A stretch of DNA of 41,895 bases from Alphaproteobacteria bacterium (GTDB lineage Bacteria > Pseudomonadota > Alphaproteobacteria > SHVP01), in contig SHVP01000010.1 of NCBI GenBank assembly GCA_009694165.1, positions 1-41,895 on the forward strand, read 5' to 3'. Under the pieces are notes generated by a model, which was not told the DNA's origin, did no database searches, and was given only the letters and a program-made list of their open reading frames with translations. A program made the position numbers and the translations under genes. Shown here piece after piece: positions 33,751 through 41,895 of this stretch. How positions within the stretch are numbered: the first letter of the stretch is position 1; the number at the start of each line of letters is the position of its first letter.

Positions 33751-35603
33751 TGATTCAGCCGGTCTATGATGTGATTGTCGTTGGCGGTGGGCACGCCGGT
33801 TGCGAAGCGGCGGGCGCCGCCGCCCGGCTGGGTGCCCGCACGCTGTTGCTCACGCATCGGCGCGAGACGATTGGCGAAATGTCGTGCAATCCGGCGATTG
33901 GTGGGCTCGGTAAGGGCCACCTGGTCCGCGAGATCGACGCCCTCGACGGTGTCATGGGCCGGGTCGCGGATGCGGCGGGAATTCAGTTTCGCTTGCTCAA
34001 TCGTAGCAAAGGGCCGGCGGTGCGTGGGCCCCGGGCCCAGACCGATCGCCGGCTGTACCGTGCGGCGATGCAGGCGGCGCTGGCCGAGCAGGGCGGACTC
34101 GAGATCGAGGCCGCGGGCGTCGAAGGACTCGAGATCGTGAATGGCTCGGTAGCGGGCGTGCGCTTGGCCTCGGGAGCGGTGGTCCGTGGCGGGCGGGTGG
34201 TGATCACCACGGGAACGTTCCTGCGCGGCGTTATTCATTTGGGCGACGAACGCGTTCCGGCGGGACGGGTTGGCGAGGCTCCGGCGCAAGGCCTGGGCGT
34301 CGCGCTCGAGGTGCTGGGTTTCGCGATGGGGCGGCTCAAGACGGGAACCCCGCCGCGGCTCGATGGACGCACGATCGACTGGTCGAAGACGGACGAGCAA
34401 AACGGAGATGTCGATCCGTTCTTTTTTTCGTACCTGACTGAGCGGACTATGGCTCGGCAGGTTTCGTGTTTTGCCACGCATACGACCGCCGAGGGCCATG
34501 CGCTGATTCGCGCTAACCTGCATCGCGCCCCGATGTACTCCGGCCAAATCAAGAGCAGCGGGCCCCGGTACTGCCCATCGATTGAGGATAAGGTCGTTCG
34601 GTTCGCGGATCGCGAGAGTCACCAGATTTTCTTGGAGCCAGAAGGGCTTGACGACCCGACCGTTTATCCGAACGGAATATCCACGTCCCTGCCGCGGGAC
34701 GTGCAGGAGGCTCTGTTAAGGACCATCCCCGGTTTGGCTAGCGTACGGATGGTGCGGCCCGGCTACGCCATCGAATACGACTACGTTGACCCACGCGAGT
34801 TGGAGCCAACGCTTGAGACACGCCGGCTTCGGGGGCTTTATCTGGCAGGTCAGATCAATGGCACGACCGGCTATGAAGAAGCCGCAGCGCAGGGTCTGGT
34901 GGCTGGCCTGAACGCGGCGCTGGCGGCCGGGAATGCAGCTCCTTTCGTGGTCGACCGATCAGAGGGCTATATCGGGGTGATGATCGATGACCTCGTGCTA
35001 CGTGGAGTGACCGAGCCCTATCGAATGTTTACGTCGCGCGCTGAGTACCGGCTCACTCTGCGCGCGGACAACGCCGACCAGAGATTGACCCAGCGTGGGC
35101 TAGATATTGGGTGTATCGGCCAAGCTCGGCGCAATTTCTTTGAGCGAAAGCTGCGCTTGTTGGACGAGGCTCGAAAGTGCCTTCAAGCACTAGCGATGAC
35201 ACCCAAGGAACTTGCCAGGGCTGGGTTTGACGTTCGTCAGGACGGTGTTCGGCGTACGGCCCTGGAGTTGCTCTCCTATCCAGGGATGGACTTTGCCCGG
35301 CTGGCCGGGCTCTGGGATCAGATCCGGGAGCTCGATCCAGGCATCGCCGGGCAGTTGACGGTCGAAGCCCATTACGCCGGGTATCTGCCGCGGCAGGAGG
35401 CCGATATCCGAGCCTTCAGGCGAGACGAGGAGCTTGCGCTTCCCTCGGACCTTGATATGCAGAGGATCGGTGGGCTTTCGAATGAGGTTCGCCAGTTGCT
35501 GTCGCGACACCTGCCGAGGACGCTCGGCGCGGCCTCGCGCCTTCCAGGGATGACGCCTGGGGCCCTGACCGCACTGTTGAGCCATGTCAGGCGCGCGGGC
35601 TGA
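33750..35603 (+). CDS. mnmG: tRNA uridine-5-carboxymethylaminomethyl(34) synthesis enzyme
   Basis: MnmG (GidA) is the FAD- and NADH-dependent partner of MnmE. The 617-residue protein has the FAD-binding [20 protein letters not shown] at residues 9-28, the [20 protein letters not shown] block, the two active-site cysteine regions ([13 protein letters not shown] and the [11 protein letters not shown] stretch), and the C-terminal helical MnmE-binding domain. Length is normal. GC content drops in the second half of the gene. rsmG begins 44 bases later. Confidence 0.98.
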   Translation: MIQPVYDVIVVGGGHAGCEAAGAAARLGARTLLLTHRRETIGEMSCNPAIGGLGKGHLVREIDALDGVMGRVADAAGIQFRLLNRSKGPAVRGPRAQTDRRLYRAAMQAALAEQGGLEIEAAGVEGLEIVNGSVAGVRLASGAVVRGGRVVITTGTFLRGVIHLGDERVPAGRVGEAPAQGLGVALEVLGFAMGRLKTGTPPRLDGRTIDWSKTDEQNGDVDPFFFSYLTERTMARQVSCFATHTTAEGHALIRANLHRAPMYSGQIKSSGPRYCPSIEDKVVRFADRESHQIFLEPEGLDDPTVYPNGISTSLPRDVQEALLRTIPGLASVRMVRPGYAIEYDYVDPRELEPTLETRRLRGLYLAGQINGTTGYEEAAAQGLVAGLNAALAAGNAAPFVVDRSEGYIGVMIDDLVLRGVTEPYRMFTSRAEYRLTLRADNADQRLTQRGLDIGCIGQARRNFFERKLRLLDEARKCLQALAMTPKELARAGFDVRQDGVRRTALELLSYPGMDFARLAGLWDQIRELDPGIAGQLTVEAHYAGYLPRQEADIRAFRRDEELALPSDLDMQRIGGLSNEVRQLLSRHLPRTLGAASRLPGMTPGALTALLSHVRRAG

Positions 35604-35632
35604 GGTTGTAGGCTGACCAGCCTTTGGGGTAG

Positions 35633-35648
35633 TGTTTCACGTGAAACA
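35633..35648. other. parS centromere site 1
   Basis: TGTTTCACGTGAAACA is an exact match to the conserved 16-bp parS sequence bound by ParB. Its last A is the first base of the rsmG ATG. Confidence 0.97.
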
Positions 35649-36250
35649 TGACCCCCGAGGAATTTGCCGCTGCGACGAGTGTTTCACGTGAAACACTGGA
35701 TCAACTCCGAGCCCACGTCGATCTGCTGCGGAAGTGGCAGACGCGAATCAACCTCATCGGTGATCGTACGGCCTTGGATGTATGGAACCGCCATGTTATG
35801 GACTCGGCCCAGCTATTTCCGTTCATCAGGGTAGGGTCATCGATCGCCGACGTCGGTTCAGGTGCCGGCTTCCCCGGGCTCGTGCTGTCGATCATGGGCC
35901 TGCCCAACGTGTCCCTGATCGAATCGGATACCCGCAAGGCGGTCTTCCTCCGCGAGGCCATCCGCATCACGGGCGCGCCCGCATCGGTGCTGAACCGTCG
36001 GGTGGACGATCTCGAGTCCGCGCCGTTCGACGTTATCGTAGCCCGCGCTTTCGCACCCTTGGCGCGCCTCTTAGCGTCTGTTGCTCGCCTGATTGGCCCT
36101 AGCACGGCGCTGCTTCTTCTGAAAGGACAAGATATCGAGTCAGAATTGACCGAGGCCTCTAAATATTGGAAGATGACCACGGAGGTTCTGTCAAGCGCTA
36201 CGGACCCGTCTGGCCGGATCCTGCTTATAAGGGAGATCAATCATGTCTGA
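35648..36250 (+). CDS. rsmG: 16S rRNA (guanine527-N7)-methyltransferase
   Basis: RsmG (GidB) methylates G527 of 16S rRNA using S-adenosylmethionine. The 200-residue protein has the family's WNRHVMDSAQLFPFI, the SAM-binding SIADVGSGAGFPGLVLSIMG near residues 65-84, and VARAFAPLARLL. It overlaps parA by 8 bases. The start and codons 11-16 also carry the two parS sites, so its N-terminal sequence is constrained by centromere function. Confidence 0.96.
   Translation: MTPEEFAAATSVSRETLDQLRAHVDLLRKWQTRINLIGDRTALDVWNRHVMDSAQLFPFIRVGSSIADVGSGAGFPGLVLSIMGLPNVSLIESDTRKAVFLREAIRITGAPASVLNRRVDDLESAPFDVIVARAFAPLARLLASVARLIGPSTALLLLKGQDIESELTEASKYWKMTTEVLSSATDPSGRILLIREINHV
35680..35695. other. parS centromere site 2
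   Basis: TGTTTCACGTGAAACA is a second exact parS copy, 31 bases after the end of the first. It lies inside rsmG, in a frame that encodes SVSRET. Confidence 0.97.
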
Positions 36251-37058
36251 ATCAGCGGTCCCGGAAAATCCCGAGCGAGTTCGTAGGATATTAGCAATCG
36301 CCAACCAAAAGGGTGGCGTCGGCAAGACGACTACTGCGATCAATCTGGCGACTGCCCTCGCGGCGGTCGACCGGCGGGTCTTGGTGTTCGACCTCGATCC
36401 GCAGGGCAACGCCAGTACGGGACTCGGCATCGACCGGCGGGAGCGCACGCTCAGCACTTATGAGGTGCTCTCCGGCGCAGCGACCATTCAGCAAGCGACC
36501 AAACGTAGCGAAATCCCCGGCCTCGACGTCGTGCCGGCAACTGCCGACTTGCTCGGGGCGGAACTCGAACTAATCGACGTGGAACGCCGCAGCTATCGTG
36601 TGTCCGATGCGATCGCGGCTGCCAACCTCGACTACGACTACGTCCTCATCGACTGTCCGCCGGCGTTGGGTCTGCTGACGCTGAACGCGCTGACCGCTGC
36701 GGACGCCATTCTTGTTCCGCTGCAATGCGAGTTCTTTGCCCTCGAGGGACTGAGTCAGCTGCTGCGGACCGTGGAGCGGGTGAAGCGCACCTTCAATCCG
36801 CGCCTGGAACTCTACGGCGTCGTTCTCACCATGTTTGATCGCCGCAACAACCTGTCGGAACAGGTGGCCGCCGACGCCCGCGGCGTACTAGGCGACAAAG
36901 TGTTTCAGACCATCATTCCCCGCAATGTCCGGATTTCCGAGGCGCCGTCGCATGGCAAACCGGCGCTACTCTACGATCACACCTGCGCGGGCAGCCGCGC
37001 TTACATGGATTTGGCACGCGAGTTCCTGCGGCGGGAACAGACGCCGCTGGTGGCATGA
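36243..37058 (+). CDS. parA: Chromosome-partitioning ATPase ParA
   Basis: ParA is the DNA-bound ATPase that moves ParB-parS complexes apart. The 271-residue protein has the deviant Walker A KGGVGKTT at residues 23-30, FDLDPQGNASTGLG, and Walker B YVLIDCPPALG. ParB, the second protein of the system, is encoded directly after it (4-base overlap, ATGA), and two parS sites lie upstream. It is a stand-alone Soj-type ParA, without the DNA-binding N-terminus of plasmid types. Confidence 0.98.
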   Translation: MSESAVPENPERVRRILAIANQKGGVGKTTTAINLATALAAVDRRVLVFDLDPQGNASTGLGIDRRERTLSTYEVLSGAATIQQATKRSEIPGLDVVPATADLLGAELELIDVERRSYRVSDAIAAANLDYDYVLIDCPPALGLLTLNALTAADAILVPLQCEFFALEGLSQLLRTVERVKRTFNPRLELYGVVLTMFDRRNNLSEQVAADARGVLGDKVFQTIIPRNVRISEAPSHGKPALLYDHTCAGSRAYMDLAREFLRREQTPLVA

Positions 37059-37960
37059 CGGCCGAGGCAGCAATGGCCGACGATCATCCGAAGAAAGGCC
37101 TAGGGCGCGGCCTCTCAGCGTTGTTGGGCGAGGATAGAGCGCCGGGCGCTGGTGGGACGCGGGCTGGTCGCGACGTGCCGATCGAATTTCTACGACCCAA
37201 TCGCTTCCAGCCACGGCGGCATTTTGACGCCGCCGACCTTGCCGACCTTGCTGAGTCCGTACGCGAACATGGTGTGCTGCAACCGATCCTGGTGCGTCGG
37301 GTGCAGGCCGAGATCGACGCCTATGAAATCATTGCTGGCGAACGCCGGTGGCGGGCCGCCCAGCAGGCGCAACTCGCCCAAGTTCCGGTCATCGTCAAGG
37401 ATCTGAACGACAGTCAGGCCCTGGAAGTAGCCCTAGTCGAAAACGTCCAGCGGGCCGATCTCACCCCGATCGAGGAAGCCAAAGGCTATGAACGCCTGAT
37501 CGAGAACTTCAACCATACCCAAGAGCGGATCGCCCAGCTTGTCGGGCGCAGTCGCAGCCACGTCGCCAACACGCTTCGTCTTCTGGCCCTGCCGCCCGAA
37601 GTGCAGACCATGCTGGACGATGGTCGACTTACCGCCGGCCACGGGCGAGCCTTGCTGTCGGTCGACGACCCCAAGGCCACTGCCGAACGGATCATCGCGG
37701 AAGGCCTCAACGTTCGAGCGGCCGAAGCGCTTGTTCCGGACTCGAAACGATATCGGCAGGTAAAAAACCAGGAAAAAGACCCTGATACCGTCGCGCTGGA
37801 GCACAATCTGTCCACCGCTGTCGGACTTAAGGTTGAAATTTCGCACTGCGGCGAAAAAGGCGGTGTCGTGCGGATCAATTACAGCAGTCTCGACCAACTT
37901 GATGACATTTACCGACGCCTGATCCAGAATGGCCCAAGCACTCGCTTCGACCATTCGTAA
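37055..37960 (+). CDS. parB: Chromosome-partitioning protein ParB
   Basis: ParB binds parS and spreads along DNA as a CTP-fuelled clamp. The 301-residue protein has the N-terminal ParA-stimulating KGLGRGLSALLGE at about residues 14-26, the CTP-binding domain with VREHGVLQPILVRR and IIAGERRWRAAQ (arginine patch), the HTH AQLVGRSRSHVANTLRLLAL, and a C-terminal dimer domain. Starts at ATG 37055 (overlapping parA) and 37073 (MADDHPKKG) are both possible. It is convergent with holA, with 14 bp between the stops. Confidence 0.98.
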   Translation: MTAEAAMADDHPKKGLGRGLSALLGEDRAPGAGGTRAGRDVPIEFLRPNRFQPRRHFDAADLADLAESVREHGVLQPILVRRVQAEIDAYEIIAGERRWRAAQQAQLAQVPVIVKDLNDSQALEVALVENVQRADLTPIEEAKGYERLIENFNHTQERIAQLVGRSRSHVANTLRLLALPPEVQTMLDDGRLTAGHGRALLSVDDPKATAERIIAEGLNVRAAEALVPDSKRYRQVKNQEKDPDTVALEHNLSTAVGLKVEISHCGEKGGVVRINYSSLDQLDDIYRRLIQNGPSTRFDHS

Positions 37961-37974
37961 CGGTTCCGAAACTA

Positions 37975-39000
37975 TCAACGACCTGCCGCGCGTGCGGCGG
38001 TGGCGACCCGCATAAGCGCACGCTCGCAAACCGCCTCGGCTGGAATGCCCGTTGTCTTGCAATCTAGTTCCGACATCGTAATGATCACGAAGGCGCGGGC
38101 AATCAAGCTCGGGCGCCAATGCTGGACCTGGGCGACGAAATCCGCCCGCCGACGGAAAAACACCGGTGGTCGCAGCTGATCAACAGCCGTCTGCACCGAC
38201 GCGCCGTCGGCAACCGCAGCGGAGGCCAGATGCAGCCGCTGCAGGTGCCGGAGCACGGCCCGCAGAATCACGATCGGGACGATGCCTTCGCGGGAGCACC
38301 GCTGCAGCGCCCCATCGAGCCCGGCTTGGTCGCCCGCTCCGACGGCAAAGACCACATCATCCAAGGACGCGGCCGTGGCGTCCACGAGGATTGCCTCGAC
38401 ATCCTCAAGCGTGATCGTTCCCGTCCCTTTGTAGACCGCGAGCTTCTCCAGCTCGCGTCGGTTCATCAGCCGATCGCTTCCCAACCTGGTGGCGATTTCC
38501 TGGATCACCTTTCCGTTGGCCCGGAGCCCGTATGTCGCGAGCGTGGTGTGGACCAATCCTTCCAACGCCTCGCCGCTGTCCTCGTAGCAGGGCAGCGCCG
38601 CCCCGGCCGCGGCTCCCTCAAATCGCCTGCGCAACCCCGACCCAGGGCCAAGATCGCCGGCTTCGACCACGACAAGCGTGTCGCTTCGCACGTCGTTCAG
38701 CAGATCCGCGAACGCCTTGCTGTGCCGGTCGCCGGCATCCCGAACGACGACGACCCGCCGCCCTCCCGACAGACTCAACGCCGCGACCTCATCGCCCAAG
38801 CGGGCCGGATCCTCGATCAACGTATCGGCAGCGAGCTCGGTGACACGAAAGGGGTCGTCGTGCTCACCGACCACGGCCCGGCGCAAGGCCGACACGCGCT
38901 CGGCCACCAAACCCAAATCTGGTCCATAGACCAGCACCGCCTGAACGTTCTTGGGCGGCCGAGTGACGAACCCATCGGCCTGCCTCGCCGCAACCTTCAT
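37975..39000 (-). CDS. holA: DNA polymerase III delta subunit
   Basis: Delta opens the sliding clamp in the clamp-loader complex. The 341-residue protein begins MKVAARQADGFVTRPPKNVQ and has AVLVYGPDLGLVAERVSALR, the clamp-binding region near FRVTELAADTL, and the delta-typical GSDRLMNRRELEKLAVYKG followed by VEAILVDATAASLDDVVFAV. Delta lacks a functional ATPase P-loop, as here. It follows lptE in the minus-strand direction with the TPR gene on the opposite strand between them, an arrangement related to the common leuS-lptE-holA order. Confidence 0.94.
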   Translation of the reverse strand: MKVAARQADGFVTRPPKNVQAVLVYGPDLGLVAERVSALRRAVVGEHDDPFRVTELAADTLIEDPARLGDEVAALSLSGGRRVVVVRDAGDRHSKAFADLLNDVRSDTLVVVEAGDLGPGSGLRRRFEGAAAGAALPCYEDSGEALEGLVHTTLATYGLRANGKVIQEIATRLGSDRLMNRRELEKLAVYKGTGTITLEDVEAILVDATAASLDDVVFAVGAGDQAGLDGALQRCSREGIVPIVILRAVLRHLQRLHLASAAVADGASVQTAVDQLRPPVFFRRRADFVAQVQHWRPSLIARAFVIITMSELDCKTTGIPAEAVCERALMRVATAARAAGR

Positions 39001-39086
39001 CGCTCGATCCTAGAGGCCGCTTGGTTTTCGTCCGCCGTCGCCTCGCCCTCGGCTATTCCGACTATACTCAGTTCAGTAGCAACTCG

Positions 39087-40045
39087 ATGGTGTCTCGTGC
39101 GTCTTTACGAAGTGGGCAATCCCGATCAGCTTGGTCTTGGCGCTGTTGCCAGCCATGGCGTCGGCGCAGGTCGACTGGGCCGTCCACGCCGACGAGTGCT
39201 ACACCGATTCCGATGTCGAACGTGCGCTCACCTCCTGCACGCGCGCCCTCGCTTCGATCGCCGTCCCCGGACCGATGCGCGCCGAACTCTACATCCAACG
39301 CGCGCACCATCGGCTGGCGCGCAAGGATCCGGCCAAGGCCGTCGCGGACTTTACCGCTGCGCTGTCCTACGACACGCACTACCCCGCCGCCTTTTTTGGC
39401 CGCGGGATGGCGCTCATCCAGACCGGCGACGATGAACGCGCCATCGCCGATTTCGATCGCGCCATCGAACTCCAACCGTCCGCCCCCTACAACTTCCTAC
39501 ACAGGGCTGCGGCATGGGAGCAGCGCGGTGCCACCGAGCGGGCCCTCCGCGACTACGACGCGGCGCTTGCGCTGAACGCCGACCTTGCCCCGGCCCAGGA
39601 CGGGCGGGCTCGCATGCTGCGCGCCCTCGGCCAAGTTGATCGCGCTGTTGACCAATTCAATGAAACCCTGCGGCGCAGTCCGGAGATTGCCCGCGCCTAG
39701 CACGACCGCGGCCTGCTTCGCTTGGAACGCAGCGATCTCGATGGCGCCCTATCCGATCTCGACCAAGCCGTGCGATTAGATCCCGAGTCCGCGGCGTTCG
39801 TCACCAACCGTGGCCTGGCCTATCAGCTTCGCGGCGACGACGACCGCGCCCTCGCCGACTACGACCTGGCGATCCGCATGCAACCGCGACTGGCCGAAGC
39901 CTTTCTCAATCGGGCGATCATCCTGGCGCGTCGCGACGAGCGCCGCCGCGCGCTTGCTGACTGGAACCAGGCGGTCGCGCTCAACCCCGCGTTGGACAAG
40001 TCGCCCAATCGCGACTATCTCGCGCGGCTGGTGGCCACCTCCTGA
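39087..40045 (+). pseudogene. TPR-repeat exported protein with premature stop (probable pseudogene)
   Basis: One frame encodes a signal-peptide-like stretch (AIPISLVLALLPAMASAQVD) and a row of TPR repeats (DFTAALSYDTHYPAAFFGRG, DFDRAIELQ, YDAALALNADLAP, NETLRRSPEIARA). It then meets TAG at 39698-39700. Reading through, the same frame continues with more TPRs (HDRGLLRLERSDLDGALSDL, DQAVRLDPESAAF, YDLAIRMQPRLAEAFLNRAI) to a TGA at 40045. The simplest history is a Tyr codon turned to TAG. The N-terminus is also unsettled: the only ATG near the signal peptide (39087) is in another frame, so either a frameshift lies near 39100 or a TTG at 39131 is used. The truncated 189-residue N-terminal part could still be made from the TTG. 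It is inserted on the opposite strand between holA and lptE. Confidence 0.72.
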
Positions 40046-40056
40046 CGTCGCGGACC

Positions 40057-40584
40057 CTAGCCCCCGGTTGGCTTGGCGCTGAGAAAGACGCCAATCCGCA
40101 AGCTGATCTCTTCGCCCACTTCTTTTGCCGCGCGGGTTTCTGCGTCGCGCTCTGCGACCACGTTGGCGAATTCTGATTGCACGACGTTATAGGATGCGAT
40201 GGTCCGCGCCTGCCCGCGGACCAGTACCTTTCCGCTGCCACTTTCGCTCAAGGAGTAGGTTGCCGACACCGTCAGGTTGAACCGGGTCACGGTTTGATCG
40301 CGTTGGAACGCCAGCCCTTCGCGTTGCTCCTGTACCGTCGCGTCCAGGCGATATTTTGGCCGTTGCGGTTCGCCGCGTGGATTGAGCCGGTCAAGCAATT
40401 CGTTGCGAATGATTTGGCCGACGCGCTCGGGGATCGGGGCCACGGATATCTGCGCCGACTCGGCCGAAGCGATGCTTCGCGTATGCTCACCGTAAAGCGG
40501 CTGAAAACCGCAACCCGCCAGTCCCCAGACCAGCGCCATCGCCGCGGCGGCACTCGACCGGCCGAGGAGCTGCTCACACCACAA
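40057..40584 (-). CDS. lptE: LPS-assembly lipoprotein LptE
   Basis: LptE plugs the LptD barrel that delivers lipopolysaccharide to the outer leaflet. It has a lipoprotein signal with lipobox LAGC (Cys25 from the TTG start at 40584, or Cys10 from ATG 40539), then [12 protein letters not shown], the alphaproteobacterial LptE signature, and an [19 protein letters not shown] helix. The TTG start gives a normal-length signal peptide and overlaps the end of leuS by 11 bases, so I prefer it. From the TTG start the protein has 175 residues. Confidence 0.9.
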   Translation of the reverse strand: MWCEQLLGRSSAAAAMALVWGLAGCGFQPLYGEHTRSIASAESAQISVAPIPERVGQIIRNELLDRLNPRGEPQRPKYRLDATVQEQREGLAFQRDQTVTRFNLTVSATYSLSESGSGKVLVRGQARTIASYNVVQSEFANVVAERDAETRAAKEVGEEISLRIGVFLSAKPTGG

Positions 40585-41895
40585 CGTTGACCACCCGATT
40601 GGGCACGACCACTACCTTGCGCACGGTGCGCGCGCCGATCGCCCGACGAACGTTGTCGTGCATCAACGCGGCGCGCTCCAGCTCCGCCGCCGCGGTATCG
40701 CGAGCCACCACCAGCGTGGCCCGCAACTTGCCCTCAACCTGGACTGCAACGGTCACGCTGTCGTCGATGATCAGGTGGGGATCCACCTCCGGCCAAGCCG
40801 TCTCCGCCAGCAGGGTCTGGTGACCGAGCTGCTGCCACAGTTCCTCACCCAAATGCGGCATCATCGGTCCGGTCAGGCGGACGATCGCCTCGAAGGCTTC
40901 GCGCACCGCCCATGCCGTGTCGGCCGCTGGCTTGGCGTCCGCCAGCACGTTAGCCAGTTCATAAATCCGGGCGACCGCGCGGTTGAATCGAAATGCCTCG
41001 AGGTCATCGGTGATTCCCGCGGTTGCCTTATGGACCGCCCGCCGCAAAACCATCGCCTCGGCGTTGAACGCCGCAGGGGCCGGTGTACCGGGTGCGGGCA
41101 GCAGCTCGATCGCTGCGGTCACCAGGCGCCACAGTCGGTTACAAAAGCGCCAGGCACCCTGAACGCCAGAATCGGTCCATTCGAGGTCGCGCTCGGGCGG
41201 ACTGTCCGACAGAATGAACCAGCGCGCCGTGTCGGCGCCGTACGCCTCGATCACACTGCTTGGCGCCACGACGTTCTTCTTCGACTTGCTCATCACTTCG
41301 CGCCGCCCGACAGTCACCGGCCGCCCCGTCCGCGAATCGACCGCCGATCCATCGGCCTGATGGATGACGTCCTCGGGGTACAACCACCGGCCCGCCTCGT
41401 CCTTGTAGGATTCGTGCAGCACCATTCCCTGGGTGAACAGACCGGCAAAGGGTTCGTCGAGCGAAACATGGCCGGTCTTGCGCATCGCTCGCGTGAAGAA
41501 ACGCGAATACAGCAAATGCAGAATGGCGTGCTCGATACCGCCGATGTATTGGTCGACCGGCAACCAGTAGTCGACCGCGCTCCGCGTCAGCGGCTCGTCG
41601 GCGCGGGCCGAACAGAAGCGGGCGAAATACCAGGAGGAATCGACGAAGGTATCGCAGGTATCGGTTTCGCGCCGCGCCCGGGCGGCGCAACGCGGGCAGG
41701 CGACGTGTTTCCACGTCGGATGATGGTCGAGCGGGTTGCCGGGGCGGTCGAAGGTGACGTCGTCCGGCAGCACCACCGGCAGATCGTTCTTGGGTACCGG
41801 GACGACGCCGCATTGCGGACAATGAATGATCGGGATCGGGCAGCCCCAGTAGCGCTGCCGCGAAATGCCCCAGTCGCGCAGCCGAAAGTTGATCG
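40574..41895 (-). CDS. leuS: Leucyl-tRNA synthetase, C-terminal part
   Basis: LeuRS charges tRNA-Leu. The frame is open to the window edge, and the in-window part starts [20 protein letters not shown]. Visible are the zinc-ribbon-like [20 protein letters not shown] and [33 protein letters not shown], the KMSKS-type loop [11 protein letters not shown] with the following [15 protein letters not shown], the anticodon-binding helical domain, and the C-terminal domain ending [12 protein letters not shown]. The N-terminal HIGH motif and editing domain lie outside the window. It leads the leuS-lptE pair. Confidence 0.97.
   Translation of the reverse strand, partial: INFRLRDWGISRQRYWGCPIPIIHCPQCGVVPVPKNDLPVVLPDDVTFDRPGNPLDHHPTWKHVACPRCAARARRETDTCDTFVDSSWYFARFCSARADEPLTRSAVDYWLPVDQYIGGIEHAILHLLYSRFFTRAMRKTGHVSLDEPFAGLFTQGMVLHESYKDEAGRWLYPEDVIHQADGSAVDSRTGRPVTVGRREVMSKSKKNVVAPSSVIEAYGADTARWFILSDSPPERDLEWTDSGVQGAWRFCNRLWRLVTAAIELLPAPGTPAPAAFNAEAMVLRRAVHKATAGITDDLEAFRFNRAVARIYELANVLADAKPAADTAWAVREAFEAIVRLTGPMMPHLGEELWQQLGHQTLLAETAWPEVDPHLIIDDSVTVAVQVEGKLRATLVVARDTAAAELERAALMHDNVRRAIGARTVRKVVVVPNRVVNVVV

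Noticed and set aside
1..41895. tRNA, rRNA, CRISPR array, insertion sequence, prophage
   Set aside because: None seen on reading; no transposase- or Cas-like protein among the open frames, and no spaced direct repeats. A covariance-model scan was not possible.

Overview
The window is a piece of a GC-rich alphaproteobacterial chromosome, most like the Rhodospirillales in gene content and order. The signs are the histidine genes running away from hslVU, the block secB / dnaQ-coaE-aroE-maf-ppsR, hemE-hemH-hemJ-rho, and mnmE-mnmG-rsmG-parA-parB followed by holA, lptE and leuS on the other strand. This neighbourhood surrounds the replication origin in many alphaproteobacteria.

Left arm (1-17434). 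A partial EI24/CysZ-like membrane protein gene and a PfkB sugar/nucleoside kinase gene diverge at the left edge. A wrecked gene for a ferredoxin-domain class III adenylate cyclase follows. A minus-strand run then holds hisB, DUF2628, hisH, GNAT, hisA, hisF, hisE, hinT and gst. Between hisB and the rightward hslVU lies a divergent promoter region with a heat-shock-like promoter. Next come a broken GFA-family gene, a tightly overlapping minus-strand set (Tim44-like, mltA, Smr, XRE regulator), secB on the plus strand, and the minus-strand chain ppsR-maf-aroE-coaE-dnaQ. Most joints in these chains are 4-base start/stop overlaps; dnaQ appears to use the rare start codon CTG in such an overlap.

Centre (17435-17824). 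A 390 bp AT-rich gene-free gap lies between ppsR and hemE. This is the place where Caulobacter and Rickettsia keep their origin. It contains one good DnaA box, an odd perfect palindrome and a short row of DnaA-trio-like triplets. Genes to its left mostly point left and genes to its right mostly point right, as expected for an origin.

Right arm (17825-41895). hemE-hemH-hemJ and rho come first. A large minus-strand block follows: a YyaL-type thioredoxin-domain protein, a small exported protein, ogt, a dienelactone-hydrolase-like protein, five consecutive paralogous NAD(P)H:quinone oxidoreductases, and a membrane PAS protein. The five-fold quinone oxidoreductase array is the most unusual coding feature. 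A small DUF6489/[2Fe-2S] ferredoxin pair and mnmE, mnmG, rsmG, parA and parB follow on the plus strand. Two perfect parS sites sit at the start of rsmG, so the ParABS segregation system is complete within about 20 kb of the proposed origin. holA, a TPR gene with a premature stop, lptE and the 3' part of leuS close the window.

Three genes (cyclase, GFA protein, TPR protein) carry disabling changes while every housekeeping gene around them is intact. This fits real gene decay better than general sequence error. I saw no tRNA, rRNA, CRISPR array, insertion sequence or prophage.
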